This document shows, in pieces, positions 62,101-64,000 of a stretch of 64,000 nt of DNA. The position numbers were made by a program, and so were the translations under genes. Numbering within the stretch: the stretch's first letter is position 1; each line of letters begins with the position of its first letter. Under the pieces are notes generated by a model. That model ran no database searches and was not told the origin of the DNA. It was given only the letters and a program-made list of their open reading frames with translations. Origin of the DNA: Smittia aterrima (taxonomy: Eukaryota; Arthropoda; Insecta; Diptera; Chironomidae); contig CP093829.1 of NCBI GenBank assembly GCA_033063855.1, positions 17,887,537 through 17,951,536 of the forward strand, in the 5' to 3' direction.

Positions 62101-64000
62101 TGAAAATGTAAACAGAAAACAACGAAAATACATTTCTCGTCTCAGATCGTCATGTGAGCCGCATCGTCGATGATGTGAAGCTTTCAGTCATCAACATTTT
62201 TTTTCGTAAAACGATACTTTTCGAAGATGCAACTTGAAATTGATCCATCCAAGCCGGTTTCTCATTAAGATTGTCACGTTCTCGTTAATGATCCGCTTGT
62301 TGAAGTCACCCACGCTTCGCCTTTCTCATCTGTTATTCATTAACGGATTAAAAGTTTCACAGCAAAGCCAAAGCATGCAACAATAGAATGGAGAGGCTTT
62401 GGAAAAGCCAATCGCTCCATAAAGCGATTTATTCAAAGCTTGAACATCAAAGTTATCAGACAAAAGCCGTCTGACAAACAATATTTTGATGACTTAGTAT
62501 TAATTAAAATTTTCGCCTTATCGAACCGCTCAGATTCATCACAAAAAGCAAAAACATTACAACTTGCTATGAAAACAAGTTTGACAAACAGATTTGCAAT
62601 AGAAATTTCATGACTTGGCGATGAAGCAAATTTTGCAATTTAATCTAGCCGGGTCATGACACTCTCTTGTGCTTTATGAAACATACTCGAGGCTGACAAC
62701 GTCGAGCTGAAGAGTGATGAGTTATTATTTGCGTCCGTCCGTACATCCATCTTCCCCTCGAATCATCACTGGCCCTATTATGATAATTGAAGGTACAAGA
62801 AATAAAACATGGAAAGAAGAAAATTGAATTGGTTTTCGTATGAGAAGATGCGGATGGACATGAGAAAAAGCACCGTCATCATTTAAAAGAAAGAGAGAGG
62901 TATTTGTTGAACTCTGATGATTTACCGCTACTCTCTGATTGGTTTTGGCAACAAATCTTATACGAAATGTCTCTGAATTAGATCGAACTATCTCCATCAA
63001 CGAACTTTCATTTCGATTCTCATTTTTCATTGTCATCGAGCATCACTTAAGAATGGAAAAGAACGGAAGTTTCCATGAAAGAAACAAGAAAATTCTCATC
63101 GATTTTCTCATTTGGCAACGATTTTCCTTTCATGCTCTCGCGCAGGGTTTTTTCATTTTGGCACAGAAACTTTTTTCAATGCCACACATTCTTCTTGTGC
63201 AGTTTGCGAGCCACGAACAGTCGCACATAAATCGACGACGACGCTGAGATTTCATGTTCAAGTTCCATCGTTTCGAGAAGAACAAGTCGCAGTCTGTGAA
63301 CTGAATTCGTTCGAAATTTATTTTGCGTCAGCAATGAAACTCGTCATCAGATGTTTCGCTTGTTCGCCTAATTCTTCGCAATCATAAATTACCATACAAT
63401 GCACGAAAGTTCCCCAGACACGAAGATTAAATTCAAATTTGCGAAATGAAATAAAAATATGCGAAGGCAACGGATATGAGTCACACGCGTTTATGTTACG
63501 CCTTGTTGACATCCAGCATGGCTCACTTTAAATTTAATCTCTCACCACAACACACTTTGAGTGCTCGAGGGCAATTTCTCTCTTGTGTTTCGTCTTCCGT
63601 GCTCGAGAGCCACAAATCAAACATTCCTTTCGACATAATTAAAATGCTTAAGAAGTGGAATGATTCGTACGCAAGTCTTCACCCCAGAGAAAACTTTTAA
63701 AAGTTAAACGACGAAAATAATTTGGCAACGTCGTCGTTCGTGGCCTCATATGGAAGTGAATTATTACGCAAATGTGAAACTTCGCTAGCCACGTCTCTTA
63801 AGGGATAAGAGGTCAATTTCTTATGTAAGATTGACGATTATAGAAATGAATCATAATCGAGAAATTCTTCTTTTCTTTGTTCGCTTAACACTTCATCAGA
63901 TCTCGAGACAAATGGCATCATCATTGGCGACACTTGACTAACATCAAAGTTTCCTCTCTGTCTGAATCTCGTTTGTTCAGTTATCGTCGATTGCGTCACT
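59153..64000 (-). other. Probable first intron of Lrch, running off the window
   Basis: An acceptor ending at 59153 (minus strand, tttgcag) precedes the LRR exon, but no exon encoding the usual LRCH N-terminus (the segment leading into DLSRNR) was found up to 64000. The ORFs here look like chance. The gap is therefore at least 4.8 kb, very long compared with the roughly 60-nt introns of the same gene, and probably holds regulatory DNA. Confidence 0.5.

Noticed and set aside
1..64000. Prokaryotic-type systems (CRISPR, operons, phage, toxin-antitoxin)
   Set aside because: All supported genes are intron-bearing or otherwise clearly metazoan; no regularly spaced repeats or bacterial gene clusters were seen.

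Overview
This window is nuclear DNA of an insect, most likely a lower (nematoceran) fly, possibly a chironomid midge. The sequence is AT-rich. Coding genes are cut by very short AT-rich introns (about 50-70 nt) with ordinary GT-AG borders. The gene content is metazoan and insect: an odorant receptor, insect-type zinc/pH-gated-like chloride channels, corin, Mad1, gamma-syntrophin and Lrch. There is no operon, CRISPR array, rRNA or prokaryotic-style gene, and I found no convincing tRNA, microRNA or intact transposon. The species call is an inference; exon structures come from reading splice sites and checking that every phase closes.

Layout. 48-4976 (-): a corin-like membrane serine protease, complete except for its last exon(s), which lie left of the window. 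5.0-15.0 kb: gene-poor, holding at least one 5' UTR intron of corin. 15.0-17.5 kb (+): the spindle checkpoint protein Mad1. 17.6-21.7 kb: gene-poor. 21.76-23.95 kb (-): gamma-syntrophin. 24-34.7 kb: gene-poor, probably holding the 5' end of syntrophin. 34.75-36.23 kb (+): one odorant receptor. 37.5-43.86 kb: the densest part, with an LRR membrane protein (+), mitochondrial ribosomal protein S7 (+), TMEM186 (-) and the U3 processome WD40 protein UTP13/TBL3 (+). 45.7-53.5 kb (+): two tandem cys-loop chloride channel genes, plus a third, unpaired first exon upstream. 54.57-59.15 kb (-): Lrch (leucine-rich repeats plus calponin homology) with two competing last exons. Its N-terminal exon is right of the window, so 59.15-64 kb is probably its first intron.

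The genes do not form a single pathway. Local relations that matter are: the TMEM186/UTP13 divergent promoter (216 bp between start codons); the mRpS7/TMEM186 tail-to-tail pair with overlapping 3' ends; and the tandem channel family, where duplication, intron change, repeat growth and probable gene conversion can all be seen. The most interesting observations are two consecutive micro-exons (24 and 21 nt) encoding the active-site serine region of corin, the unpaired third channel first exon with matching splice phase, and the competing Lrch last exons, one of which carries an apparent one-base frameshift.
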